From: Taxawa tesnikishii (nom. ined.)
Taxonomy: Eukaryota; Ascomycota; Dothideomycetes; Dothideales
NCBI GenBank assembly: GCA_030247885.1
Contig: JAPDRO010000001.1
Span: 186,001-250,000, forward strand
Direction of reading: 5' to 3'
DNA: 64,000 nucleotides
Shown: piece after piece, positions 24,263 through 35,173 of the stretch
Position numbering within the stretch: the first letter of the stretch is position 1
Layout: each line of letters starts with the position of its first letter
Notes under the pieces: generated by a model
The model's database searches: none
The model's input: the letters and a program-made list of their open reading frames with translations, nothing else
What the model was told of the DNA's origin: nothing
Translations under genes and position numbers: made by a program

Positions 24263-24906
24263 CTACAACATCGCCAGCGCAATGGCTAACCCAGCAACCA
24301 TTCCGGTACTGACTCTCAAATTCTCCGCACCACCAGTACTAGGCTGAGACGTCTGGCTCGCGCTCTCAATCGCGTTTGTAGCCGATGCGCTTCCAGTGGC
24401 AGTGGTGATCGTCGCAGTCAAACGAGTAGCCGTAGTTTCAGCCTCGATGTTAGCGGAGGCAGAACTTCTAGTCGCGGTCACGCTACTGGAGGAGGATGCA
24501 GATACAGCCGCACAGCTGGCCGCGACGCTTGATTCGATGGCTGTGATACCGTTAAAACCAGCTGTCTCTCCTTTCTTAGCAACGGGAGGAAGGGAAGCCT
24601 ACCGGAAATATCGCTCGTCGAACACGTGCTCTTCTGCAAACACGGGGTCACGCTTTCCGTGATGGCCTGTCTGCCTGTCGTGCATTGGCATTGAGTGTCG
24701 GTGAGACCGCAGCCGGAGGTGGAGATTGCGGTTACGAAGCAGGAAAGCTGATTGTTTTCCTGTCAGCGACTTTTCCTTCGCCTGTATACGGAGTCGAGAG
24801 GGACGAAAAGGGGTGCTGTACTCACTGCGCATGCTGGGATGCTTGACGCATCGGCCGCGAAGACGGCAGTACCGAAGAGAGCCAGGAAAGCAATCACGAA
24901 GCGCAT
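24263..24906 (-). CDS. GPI-anchored CFEM-domain cell-wall protein
   Basis: Exons are complement of 24826-24906, 24603-24747 and 24263-24540. A signal peptide (MRFVIAFLALFGTAVFA) is followed directly by a CFEM domain with all eight cysteines (IPACA, LSCFV, STSGCGLTDTQCQC, VTPCL, KSTC and AASC). A Ser/Thr/Ala-rich stalk and a C-terminal hydrophobic tail (STGMVAGLAIALAML) indicate GPI anchoring. CFEM proteins act in haem or iron uptake, wall structure or host interaction. The CFEM aspartate that binds haem is plausibly the Asp in GLTDTQC. The gene is convergent with the GCIP-like gene, whose stop is only 84 bases away. Confidence 0.9.
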
Positions 24907-25065
24907 TTTGGTTAAACAATGGTCCGTGAATATGGCCAACGAGCGTTTAGGATTAAAGAATGGGGTAAACTTTTCAAAGAATGGAACGAAGATAGAGACC
25001 CGTGAGACACGAGAGAAGAGCCTTATCTTTCGCGAATCCAGGATCCACGGATAAAGGGACTATTT

Positions 25066-25079
25066 AAGCCTATATATAC
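25066..25079 (-). promoter_or_regulatory. TATA-like element upstream of CFEM gene
   Basis: The sequence reads GGTATATATAGG on the CFEM coding strand and lies about 160 bases upstream of the CFEM start codon inside an AT-rich patch. Confidence 0.4.
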
Positions 25080-25939
25080 CTTTAATATAACAGTAGTCTT
25101 TGACATATTAATGGTTAAGGAAGGGGTAGTGTACCGTAGTCAACCGTAAAAGTGTAGTGTTGTAAAACAGGTTACGTGCTACTGCGAATCCTAATTCTTA
25201 GGCTACAAGAGTAAATAGGAGGCATAGAAAACTTGATATAGTCCACTTTCGGGATCTAGACACGGCATTGTGGAGGCAGCATCTATTTTCGCTAATCTTT
25301 TTTTGATCCGGCTGTTGTCAGGGTTCTGTCAAACGGTTTAGACTCGTGTACATGACTCGATTTACGGGTGTCAAGCCGTGTTCTCGGAAATTGGACGCGT
25401 GGTAGTCTGTTTAATCTTCCCGCCGCCACGTGCTTGTTGATAGACGAGCATCATAGGACAGTTGCACAAGTAGACGGTGGCTTTGCATCAAAGTCAATAT
25501 ATGTTTTGCGGTTGTTGAAAGTGCCGCAGCGACGGCAACTGGAGAATGGTACTTTATTACATGCGTAAAGGAGAGTCAGACATTTGAAGTGAGACGTTGA
25601 TAACGTAGGGTATTGCCAAGACAAGACGGGGCGGTTCCGAGTCGCACCCGACGGAAGGGTAGCTGGAACCGAAGTTCAATCTCCATCTTGTCAACATCTT
25701 GCAAGCTAAAGACATGTTCTTGCCAGTCAGTTCAACTGCCTGACCTGAGGGCCATTGTAATACAACTCTATGGCCGGCTCCATTATGTACTCATGTCGAT
25801 ATACAGAGTCCGGATATGTTATGCTTGCCTCTAGCAATTAGCGACAGCCATGTGAGCATGGAGGATTCGGCGTTTGATTCTTCTAGTGCTCACGTAGCGA
25901 TTTCGCCGCCCTACAACAGCAGTCCAACAGCCTCGATTC

Positions 25940-26566
25940 TCAGCTTCTGGGCAGAACAGTCCAGGACTGTTCCATCCGTTCTTGTGAAGCGAAAACGGTA
26001 CGCTGGCAGAGGCGAATGTCCATGGGTACCTGCGTTGAGGACTCAATGTACCAAACGGCATACAGCAAAGCAGAGGAGCTCACCGAACGGTACCGAATCA
26101 TATCAAAGAGGTGCTGCTGCGAAGTAGTAGCGAGGACGGCCGGATCGAGTGTTTGGGCAACATTCTCAGGTTCCTGGAACAAGTGGATCTGAGAACCGAA
26201 TGCGGATAACATCACGTCGGTAGTCAGCAGTGCTTCGATCATGGCGTATGCTATGCATGTGGGCATGCAGGCAAACGTTGTTTGGCTTCCCTACCGCCTC
26301 TGGCAGCACTGCAGGGACCCCTGGATGCTGCGTTGGTACGCTATGGTACTCACCTCGCGGTACTCTTGACCCTCGACCAGACTCAGCTGATGGATGCCAA
26401 TGGCGAACAGCCACAGGGTGAGCGCCTGAGAGTTTTGCAACGCGACAAGTGCGGAGAAGAAGACCCGCCTATTGAACCGTTGTTTATAGAGGCCTCCGAC
26501 CTCCGCCAAGCAATAGCGGAACAGTATGTCTCCGCGTAAACTCCTTTCGGGCTCTACCACGAGCAC
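25940..26566 (-). pseudogene. unrecognised gene or gene fragment
   Basis: Two neighbouring minus-strand open frames look protein-like. 26566-26291 contains LRGDILFRYCLAEVGGLYK, FFSALVALQNSQALTLWLF and AIGIHQLSLVEGQEYRE, the last followed by a good donor (GTGAGT). 26266-25940 contains MIEALLTTDVMLSAFGSQIH and LFDMIRYRSVSSSALLYAVW. They could be two exons of one gene with a hydrophobic-helical fold. I find no convincing start, no continuation and no family, so this may be a remnant. Confidence 0.3.
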
Positions 26567-26843
26567 CTCATCACGTAGCTGCGGAGTTGCGGAGAAGAGA
26601 CTGTCAATGATGAGATCTCATCTCATTTGTCAGCGGCACGTGATATGCAATTTGTCAGCCATCATTGATACACACCCCATGGTCGTCAATGGTTTGACCT
26701 GGGAGATTATAAGAGATTGTAATGGTAGGTGCCTGCATCGTTCATCCCATAGCGCTGTGTGACCTACGTCAATCTACAAATTCTCTCATCCATATTCGTT
26801 TTCCAATCTTCCTTTCTCAAGACGTCACTTTGCTAGAGAAACA

Positions 26844-27638
26844 ATGAGTTTGTCCACTAGATACGTTGATAAGCTCAAGGGCACCCGAATCCTCATCATA
26901 GGCGGTACTTCCGGCATCGGCTTCGCTGTCGCGGAAGCAGCCATCGCAAATGGAGCTGGCCAGGTCATCATATCCTCCTCCAATCCAGCTCGTGTCGACT
27001 CCGCCGTGCATAGGCTTCGTACCGCCTACCCATCTTCAACCATCTCAGGGCAAGTCTGCGACCTTGGCGACGAGGCTAAACTCGAAAATAACATCGCCGC
27101 TCTCTTCGACTCCATTTCAGAACTGGACCACATCGTCTTCACGGCAGGAGACGCCCTGGCTAATTCCGCTATGGGCTCCATTCAAGATCTGACTACGGAG
27201 TCCTTACGCCGAGCCGGGGTAGTGCGCTTCATGGCGCCCTTCTTCGTCGCAAAACACGGCGTCCGTAAGCTCGCGAATCCCGACACTCCCGCTTCTTCCA
27301 TCACCATCACGATAGGCGCGTCGACGCAGAAGCCGTTGCCTAACTACACGGTTCCGGCGGCCTATCTGAGCGGGGTGAATGGCATGATGATCAATCTGGC
27401 GCTTGAGCTACGACCCGTGAGGGTCAACTTGGTTAGTCCGGGAGCGGTGGATACGGAGATGTGGGATCAGTTGGGACAGGAAAGGAAGAAGGAAACCATG
27501 GAGAAGATGGAGCGCATGACGACGACAGGACGGGTCGGGAGCCCGTATGATGTTGCGGAGGCGTATCTGTATTGTATGCGAGATTGGAACGTTACGGGCA
27601 CAACGATTAGTACGAATGGCGGAGCTCTTCTTACGTAG
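26844..27638 (+). CDS. short-chain dehydrogenase/reductase-like protein
   Basis: An uninterrupted 264-residue Rossmann protein. The cofactor loop is IIGGTSGIGFAVAEAA (residues about 18-33). The strand-4 motif is FTAGDAL where classical enzymes have Asn-Asn-Ala-Gly. The active-site serine region is ITITIGAST. The tyrosine is Y174 (VPAAYLSGVNGM), and the residue four places on is valine rather than the catalytic lysine. The PG motif (LVSPGAVDTEMWDQ) is present. Similar fungal SDRs with a changed Tyr-x-x-x-Lys motif exist, so this is probably a real subfamily with altered chemistry or no activity. It lies in an accessory-looking stretch and has its own promoter with a CACGTG box. Confidence 0.85.
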   Translation: MSLSTRYVDKLKGTRILIIGGTSGIGFAVAEAAIANGAGQVIISSSNPARVDSAVHRLRTAYPSSTISGQVCDLGDEAKLENNIAALFDSISELDHIVFTAGDALANSAMGSIQDLTTESLRRAGVVRFMAPFFVAKHGVRKLANPDTPASSITITIGASTQKPLPNYTVPAAYLSGVNGMMINLALELRPVRVNLVSPGAVDTEMWDQLGQERKKETMEKMERMTTTGRVGSPYDVAEAYLYCMRDWNVTGTTISTNGGALLT

Positions 27639-28693
27639 TCGCGGCGAAGAGAAGTAGGCAGTGGAACGAGTATTTGAGGATTCAACCAAGCAATGTTTCG
27701 TGTAGTCTATACCTACAGCGGAAACCATATGCAGGACAGAAGCTGTGAAGTGCGATGCAACGATCGACGCCGTGGTGAGGTTCTACACCTTGCCGAGCCC
27801 AACCCAAGCATAGCCCGTTGCATCTGGCCATCGCCACAATCATTGTCTCCTGCGTCCTACCTCTGTTCAGTTTTCTTGGCCACCCAAGCAACCATTGCAC
27901 GTCGTATGCTACAGTTCCTGGAGCGGCCTGACGAGTCGTGCTACCAGAAGCCTCTGCAAGCGTTCACTGGACAGTACTGCCAGAATGTACAACACTACCA
28001 GCAGCACCTCCGCTAGGCGCCACTTGTGCATCACGTTCCGGAGGCACGTGGTAGGGAAGTTGCATGAAGGCTGTAACACAGGACTGAACATACGAGAAGT
28101 GGGTTTGGGTAATGGTTGATTTGGAGCACTCTCCTTTCATATACCCGTAATGCCAGGTCTACCATGACAAACGGATATCTTGATCATCACCATCATCATC
28201 ATGTGTATTGACTTTGGTATTGGTTCTTGTCCGGTGTGTCTTGTGAGTGGTCTTGCTGGAAGTCATGGTTAGCATAGCATTGGACGTTTGTAGCCTCTGA
28301 GATGCTGTGGCGGGTCTACCCAATTGATGATCGACTGCAAAGACAATTTAGCCTGTTCACTTGATTAGCGTTGCATGGGCCAAGGAAGATTCCGAAACCC
28401 CATTCATCTCCATCTCGATGACTAAGCCGGACAAGAAGCGGAGAGCAACCTGACACGCGCACGGGTATCCGCAACTTCAACAATCCACCAAGGATCATCT
28501 CCTACGGTTGAATGCATACCGACATGAGCCGATCTTGCAGAAAGAAGCAGCTCAGTAAGGAGCGGGGTCATCGTCAATCCAGCTGTCAACGTACCAAATG
28601 CGTAATCCTGTGGTTGGGGTAAAGGTCAGCTATATATGTTTGTCCGCATGATAGCCTCCTTCTCTTTGAAGGGCATATCAGCGACACGCCATC
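27639..28693. other. intergenic region before GH43 gene
   Basis: This 1.05 kb has no supported gene. It contains an ATC/CAT trinucleotide run at 28182-28204. The last part, near 28630-28690, is the likely leader of the GH43 gene. Confidence 0.45.
28182..28204. repeat. CAT/ATC microsatellite
   Basis: About seven imperfect ATC/CAT triplets in tandem in noncoding sequence. Confidence 0.8.
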
Positions 28694-30578
28694 ATGGTGA
28701 GCCTTCACTCTGTGCTGTGCACCTTGGTCGCGACAGCTTCTTTTTCTTTGCGAATTCCCACAACTCCACATATTTCAACCCTATCTTACCTGGCTTCCAT
28801 CCCGATCCATCATGTATCTTTGTTCCTGAGGAGAACGATACGTTCTTCTGTGCTTCTTCGAGTTTCAGCGTCTTTCCTGGCATCCCCATTCATGCAAGCA
28901 AGGACCTTCAAAATTGGAAGCTCATCAGCAATGCCTTGAACCGACCCGACCAGTTACCTCGACTTGCGCTTACCAACAAGAGCACCAGTGGAATTTGGGC
29001 CCCAGCTCTGAGATACCACCAAGGGACATTCTATCTGCTTACCACTCTTGTATTCGACGATCAGCCTCAAACGAACTTCTCCCGCTGGGACAACTTCATT
29101 CTCACTTCGGAAAATCCCTTCCAATCATCGTCCTGGTCTGATCCGGTTCACTTCAATTTCACAGGGTACGATACATCACCTTTCTGGGACGACGACGGCA
29201 AAGTCTATGTGACTGGTTCGCACCCATGGGAGGTTCAACCAGGTATCAACCAAGCCCCTATCAACCTAGAGACCGGCGAGGCGGGCGCGCTTGTCAATGT
29301 ATGGAACGGCACGGGAGGCTTGGCACCTGAAGGACCCCACATATACAAGCAGTATGGCTACTACTACCTGATGATTGCTGAAGGAGGCACGGGCGTGAAC
29401 CATATGGAGACCATAGCTCGTTCGAAGAACATCAACGGCCCCTACGATCCCAACCCATCGAACCCCATCGTTACAAACGCCAATACCTCTGCCTTCTTTC
29501 AGACAGTAGGGCATGCCGATCTGTTTCAGGATGCTCGGGGCCAATGGTGGGGCTGTGCGCTTTCCACCAGGTCGGGGCCCAACTACACCGTATACCCCAG
29601 TAAGACATCTTCAGCACTTGAGCAATTGAGCATTTATTGACAACGAACAGTGGGTCGCGAAACCGTGCTGGCTCCGGTCACTTGGAAGGAGGGTCAATGG
29701 CCAATCTGGACCAACGTCAGTGGCGAGATGAATGGCTGGCCTCTTCCGCCTCCGCATTCTCTCTCTGCCGGAGAAGGGCCTCTCATCACGGCTCCGGACA
29801 ACATCAACTTCGCTCCCAACACAACCCTGCCTCCTCATTTCATCCATTGGCGTATCCCAATCCAGGAGAACTATGTCGTGTCCCCGCCCGGACATCCATA
29901 CAGCTTGCAGCTAAAATCTTCTGTTCTGAATCTAACAGGATACGACGGGAACTATGCGGGACCGCAAGGACAGACCTTCATCAGCCGCAGACAGGTCGAT
30001 ACCCTATTCACTTACAGTGTCAACCTGGACTTCACTCCGGAAGCGGAAGAAGACGAAGCCGGTGTCTCAGTATTCCTCGTGCAGGTAAGGATTCCCAGAC
30101 CCACCTTTTCAACAGGCGCCCTAACTTCGCGCACAGAATCACCACATAGACCTTGGTGTCGCGATGCTACCCCGCACCAACAGCAGCACGAATTCAACCT
30201 CCCTCATTCCGCAATTCCGCTTCCGCGCTATTTCGTATCTTCCGGTCCCCGAGCCGGTCACCGTGCCTGTCCCAACCGCGTGGCTGGGACAGGCATTGAG
30301 AATGGAGATCAAGGCTTTCAATCTCACACATTACGCTTTCTCTGCTGGACCAGCTCAGCATATCTCGCAGATGATGACCATTGGGTACGGACCGGCTGTC
30401 GATGTTAGCTTTGGGTTTACTGGTAAGTAGATGATCACTTGATTGGAAAACTATAATGACTGACCCACGATTAGGCACCCTACTCGGTGTGTATGCGACG
30501 ACCAATGGAAGGAATGGCTCTACGGAGGCGTATGTTTCGGATTGGACGTATGTGGGACAGGGACAGATTAGGAGTTGA
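28694..30578 (+). CDS. secreted glycoside hydrolase family 43 (beta-xylosidase/arabinofuranosidase type)
   Basis: GH43 enzymes remove xylose or arabinose from plant hemicellulose. The N-terminus MVSLHSVLCTLVATAS looks like a signal peptide. The mature start, NPILPGFHPDPSCIFV, carries the catalytic-base Asp. The pKa-modulating Asp lies in DTSPFWDDDGKVYV and the acid Glu in LAPEGPHIYKQYGYYYL. A C-terminal beta-sandwich module follows (LPPHFIHWRIP, TYSVNLDFTP, FSAGPAQHISQMMTIGYG). Introns are 29600-29650, 30085-30136 and 30423-30474. The signal peptide and mature domain are in different frames, joined across a T5 run at 28741-28745, which fits one missing base. Several Asn-x-Ser/Thr sites suggest glycosylation. 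Confidence 0.9.
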
Positions 30579-31165
30579 GAGCTGTCAAGTGACATGGAAA
30601 CCCAGTGTTGGTTCAAGCACATGTCCGTATGAGCAATCCTGTTAGTCCCTCAGATTTTGCATCTTCAGAGGGGTTTCACTGCGCGTGCCGTGGCAGGTTT
30701 GTGGATGTCTTACATTCAGCACATACTCTCGCGCGGAATGTGTCTGTCCAGAATGGAGTAACAGAAGAACAAGTGATGCCGTCCGCTAATATCTATCCTG
30801 ACTAACCTTTTTCGATCAAGTACTAACAACCCAACACAAGCGGCGCGCAGCGCGATATGGCTTGGCGTAATACAGAATGTGCGTATAGCCACAGTCGCTT
30901 TCGATGCTGACTGCACACTAAGAGCCAAAGATAATCACGTTGAGAATTTCCCAAAAATGGTCCAATAGTATAGAAGTCAAGCAGGTTAAGTTGTCCGTTC
31001 ATTTCCATTTGGTCAATTCTTCTCTTTCTAGGCGTGCACATCTTACTCCGAACCACATCAATCGTCATATATCCCCTCATCTTTAAATCTGATCACCCTC
31101 ACCATTCGCTCGTTTTGTACAAAGAACCCCGTCTCAATCTGCAATACAAAGCCCTTTACTGCATC
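30579..31165. other. intergenic region
   Basis: 587 bases between two co-directional genes. No coding sequence or repeat is recognised. Confidence 0.45.
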
Positions 31166-32482
31166 ATGGCAAGTCCCTATCCGTCATACCTGTTCTACAG
31201 CACACCGCAGTACATCTCCGCACCTTCCCATCAAGACCCATACCGACGATCGTACACCTCGTCGCCACCACCTCAACCCTCCTGGAACCAGTCACAACCC
31301 CAGTACAGCTCCCACAGCCAGGAACTGTACCCGGGATGCCCCTACACATCCTCACCCTCACGTCCAGTACAACAGTACTCGCCACAAACATATGCGCCTC
31401 CACCCGCTCCTAGCTATTCTCCTCGACCATCCTACGCTGTTCCAGCATCACAATGGAGCCGCCCGACAAGCCCACAACTTTGTTACAGCATTCCAGTGCT
31501 GGCCCACGTTGCTTCTTCGGTACTCGTGCATCCAACGAGTCACTCAATAGCCGATTATTTTTCCCGGTACGGCGAGGCGCCCAAACCGCAGAGTTGGGAG
31601 CCATTGCTATCGGAGGTTACAAGTTACTATCCACAAGATGTGAACTTCTTCGAGGCGGGAGACTGGCTGGGGCGGTCGCGGAAGGTGGATTGGTATACCA
31701 AGTCTGCTTTCCGCGTCGGAAAGAAGGAAAAGCCGGAATACAGGATCAAGACGACTAGCTCTGGCGGATATGTACACGATATAGAGTACTCGTGGAAACT
31801 CCTGGGTATTGCTGACAAGGCAAGCGATTCCTGTCCATCCGGCGATGAGTATGCGACTGACGTGTACTGCTAGCGGTCACTCTACGCCTACAACTCCATC
31901 AGATCCCGCCACACGCGCTCCATCCTTTCATCCTCCTTGACTCGCAACGGCAACCCGCTACCCTTCTCCCACACCAGCACACCGCATGGTTCTATCCTCT
32001 CCCTGCACCCCTCCTCCCACGAGCGCTAGGATTGGCACACCACGCTGCCGCCTTCCAATCTTAATGGCAACAGGTACTATTATCAGCGGTTCGCGCCTTT
32101 CTCATATCCTTCCTCCGCGCCCGGATACGGGTACAGAAGTAGCGGTCAGGGACACCTGATCGCAGATCTCAGTTTTCTGGATGCCTCGGTGCGGGATTCT
32201 CTCGTGTGGCGCTTGTGCGTTCGGTCATACAGCGTGGACCACGCGGCTGTGGTGGCGACGCTGCAGGTGCTGCTGGATGCGCAGTGGGCGGAGATGGATG
32301 CGGAGAACGCGAGGGATGGGGCTGGGGTGAAGGGGACTGTTAAGAAGCCTAGAGAAACGAAGGTGGGGAGAAGCGCGTATTGGAAGAAAAGCGATTTCGA
32401 AGGAAAGAATGGGGCGGCGTTTGAGTTTGGGAGTAACTTGGGTGAGGCGGTTGGGAGTGGCTTCTTAGGCGTGTTGGTCTGA
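31166..32482 (+). CDS. Pro/Tyr/Ser-rich protein of unknown function
   Basis: The first 130 residues are low-complexity, rich in Tyr, Pro, Ser and Gln (YSSHSQELYPG, YAPPPAPSYSPRPSYA). A more ordered part follows (SIADYFSRYGEAPKPQSWEP, NFFEAGDWLGRSRKVDWYT, SSGGYVHDIEYSWKLLG). The frame meets TAG at 31871, but a likely intron at 31862-32029 (donor GTGTAC, acceptor CGCTAG) leads to an exon in the same frame with YYYQRFAPFSYPSS, LSFLDASVRDSLVWRLCVRS and VVATLQVLLDAQWAEMDAEN, ending at 32482, for about 382 residues. The intron is 168 bases, a multiple of three. If it is not spliced, the protein ends at 31873. I do not recognise a family. Confidence 0.6.
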
Positions 32483-32731
32483 AATTCGTTGAGGTGAGGC
32501 ACGATGGGCATGCAGAGATTGGTCAAGAGAAGACAATGACATTGCGTATAAAAACTTGAAGGCGATGCTATGTAAACTGAAGGAGAAGCTAGAGCGGTCC
32601 TCCAGCGATCCCCGTAGTAAGCTTACACCAGTCGACAAATTTGGTGTTCTACGTATGACATACGGTGTTGCTTAGGATACCCATATAGTACGTAGCGTAG
32701 TATTGAGAGATGCCACTTTGCTCTTTCAGGT

Positions 32732-32971
32732 CTAGTAAGTTGAGGGCTGTCCTTTCTCGAAGTCCGTCGTATCCTCCTCAATCGGATCCTTCCGCACGAA
32801 CATCTCGGCTGCCTTTCGCGAGGCATGAAGACGAATGTCGGAAGAAGAACACAGAATAGAATTACCTCCGTAACGATGACTGCCTGAATCGTCGCCCAAG
32901 ATGCCCTGCTGCCATCTCGCAGTCCATCCACGAACAAACCGGCTTATATCAGGTGAGTCAATCCGAGCCAC
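32732..32971 (-). pseudogene. C-terminal fragment of a membrane transporter-like gene
   Basis: One frame gives SRASWATIQAVIVTEVILF followed by CVLLPTFVFMP, a clear membrane helix. The next frame gives RKAAEMFVRKDPIEEDTTDF, a charged cytoplasmic tail ending at 32732. Together they look like the last helix and tail of a multi-spanning protein. The upstream helices are absent, so this is a remnant, and the family is uncertain. Confidence 0.4.
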
Positions 32972-33738
32972 GCAGATCAGGTCATTGGGCTAGTCAAGTT
33001 TCTCAGATTAGCCGACTGTAGTGATACTTTGCCCATCTGCTAGATCGTGAGATGGATAAATATGTTGATCGAACTGGCCGCGAGAGACTCGAGCTCGAGA
33101 GCCAAATGGGAACGGCTTGCAGGTCAACGTGCGTGCAGAAATCATATGCAGGACCATCGGGTGCAAAAAGGCATGGCGTATGCGTGACTCGAACCATGAA
33201 CTAAGCAGGAGGTTATAATCAAACATCACAGACAAAGGAAAAGGGCTTGAGACCTCACTGCAAGGGCACAAAAACAACATCTGTTGAAGACTCGGCTACC
33301 ATGCCACCGCAACTTACCTCTGTGGCCCTTACCTCTGTAGCTCCGCCTTCGAGGTCGTAATCCGGCAGCAGCATAGAACATAAACGTTAGTGTATTCAAG
33401 CATGTGACACGAAGATAAGACGACTGTTCACGAACAGCGTCATCACGGCAACGAATGGGCAACCTCCAGGCATTGTGTACACAATGCCCGTCTCTTGCTC
33501 ATACTCTGACTACCCACCGACTTGCCACCCGGTCGCCCCTGGCTACTGCCTAATGTTTCTGAGAAATTTGCCCTATACACATTCAGACCGTCAATGGCCG
33601 ATACGTTATGCAATTGATCACTTAACTGAAAGCGCACTCGAGGTCCCTCTAACACTGCCCAAGAATACAAACTAGGACGGCACGATACCTACAAAGCTTG
33701 TTACGACTGGCCTGATTTGGGTATCTTGATAAGCAAAG

Positions 33739-34212
33739 TTACACTGCTGCAGCACCAAGAACCTCGTGGCGCTGAGCGCTCGTGGAGAAAGCCAGAACTT
33801 GCGAATGTACGGGCTGCTTCCAGAGCTTTGGCTGATTAGGCTTAATGGTCGATATCAGACTGGCGTTTGGTACATACCGTAGTCGAGTTATCTTGCCCGA
33901 ATAGAGATCATCAACTCCATCTGAGTTATCATCGCCGGTGACCATCAACTGTTCTGGGTCTTCGTAGTAGTCTTCCTGATCCAATCCATGTAGCCGCTCT
34001 TCCAACTTCCGAGGCTCATTCTGCGATCTTAGAAGAAGCCTTGCTTGAATATACCCGAATCGTCTATAAATAGCAAACTGTCCATGATTGCTGATGGATG
34101 TAGCCAGGTTCGGATGCACATCGTTGTCAAAGATATTCACTTGAAACAAAGAGGCGAGATTGGCAGCGGACTGTTTTTTCGTCAGTAGCAGCAGTCGACA
34201 AGTCATATACAT
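33739..34212 (-). pseudogene. DUF6594-like N-terminal fragment
   Basis: The stretch HPNLATSISNHGQFAIYRR, FGYIQARLLLRSQNEPRKLE and ERLHGLDQEDYYEDPEQL has the hallmark of fungal DUF6594 proteins: a Phe-Arg-Arg-Phe-like turn, then a helix with Leu-Leu-x-x-Gln-x-x-Leu and Leu-Asp-x-x-Asp. Intact members continue to a C-terminal set of membrane helices. Here a donor-like GTATGT follows RLR, but no later exon is recognisable within the next kilobase. It is probably a truncated relic. Confidence 0.5.
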
Positions 34213-35173
34213 CGTGTCCTTTCTCAGTGCCTGGGAACGTCTCTTTGGAACCCACGAGTATCAAGATATCGTTCTCGTACTTGGGGTATGGCACCTCACA
34301 GCCATGGATGTGATGGAGATGTTCTTACTCGCAGGCTGCTAGTGGATGGCTAAGAAGTCACTTGGGACAGGCGTGGAGACGGTGGAAGCGGTACGTTCTC
34401 CAGGTCGATGTTAGGCGCCCCCGCAGGCCTCATCATTCCCCTCAACCAAGTTACCGGTAGCTTGGTCTGATTGCATCGACTCCTCTTGTATTTGAGGTTC
34501 GCAAATATATGGTCGAGGCTGTGCAAAGGTTAGGCTGCAAGTGACAAACAGTCTCACCGCCTCATCCCATTCGTCAATCGATTGATAGGTGCGCGGCCGC
34601 CGGATTCACATAACCTCGCTACAAGTGCACCAGAGAATGGGAGCAATCCCGCTTGAATAGGATGTTTTGTCAAGGGTATCTCGTCCCTTTAGTTCTTCAA
34701 CGTATGCACTGAGCGGCACCATTTGAGAATGAACAAAGACAGTGACAGAAGTGCGGGTGTAGAGCCAAGGGCTTGTTGGCAGTCACAGAGTTTGCCAGGA
34801 CTTCTGACAAGCAGTCCGGAACCTAGCCTTTGTTGCTTCACATAACGGACGGCACTCTTTCACACGTTTATCTACTTCTGCCTCCTTTACACGTTCAGCA
34901 TGCACACGACTCGTTCCGTATGTAGAGAGCTGTGTGGTTCGGTTAGTAAGACTTGTCTGCAGGACGACTAACGATCACGTCTTCGCCCTGTCAAAGCTGT
35001 AGCCTACTCCGCATTGAACAGATAGCGGGAGCCTTTCACAGGCAATACAGCAGCCTATCTGGGTATAGCGGCTCCACGTTGTCTCTCCTCATTTGCGCGA
35101 CCTGCACCGTGAGTTTGACATCTAAGCCTTCTCTTTGTCACTTTCCTCCCATATACGAGTTTCCACATACTGT

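Larger units (their letters stand above)
24907..26843. other. gene-poor region with AT-rich patch
   Basis: Positions 25040-25260 are clearly richer in A+T than the surroundings and contain TATATATA (25070-25077), about 165 bases upstream of the CFEM start and in a position to serve that gene. A possible eroded gene lies at 25940-26566 on the minus strand. A CACGTG E-box is at 26637-26642, upstream of the SDR gene. I recognise nothing else. Confidence 0.45.
32483..35173. other. 2.7 kb accessory region with eroded gene fragments
   Basis: No intact gene is visible. It contains a membrane-protein C-terminal fragment (32732-32971, minus) and a DUF6594-like N-terminal fragment (33739-34212, minus). 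The remainder (33000-33700 and 34230-35170) shows no coding likeness. The last few hundred bases are the promoter of the S10 carboxypeptidase gene. Confidence 0.5.

Noticed and set aside
33160-33240. GGTTCGAGTC on the minus strand, like a tRNA T-loop
   Set aside because: The flanking bases do not form the T stem and there is no matching acceptor or anticodon arm, so no tRNA is called.
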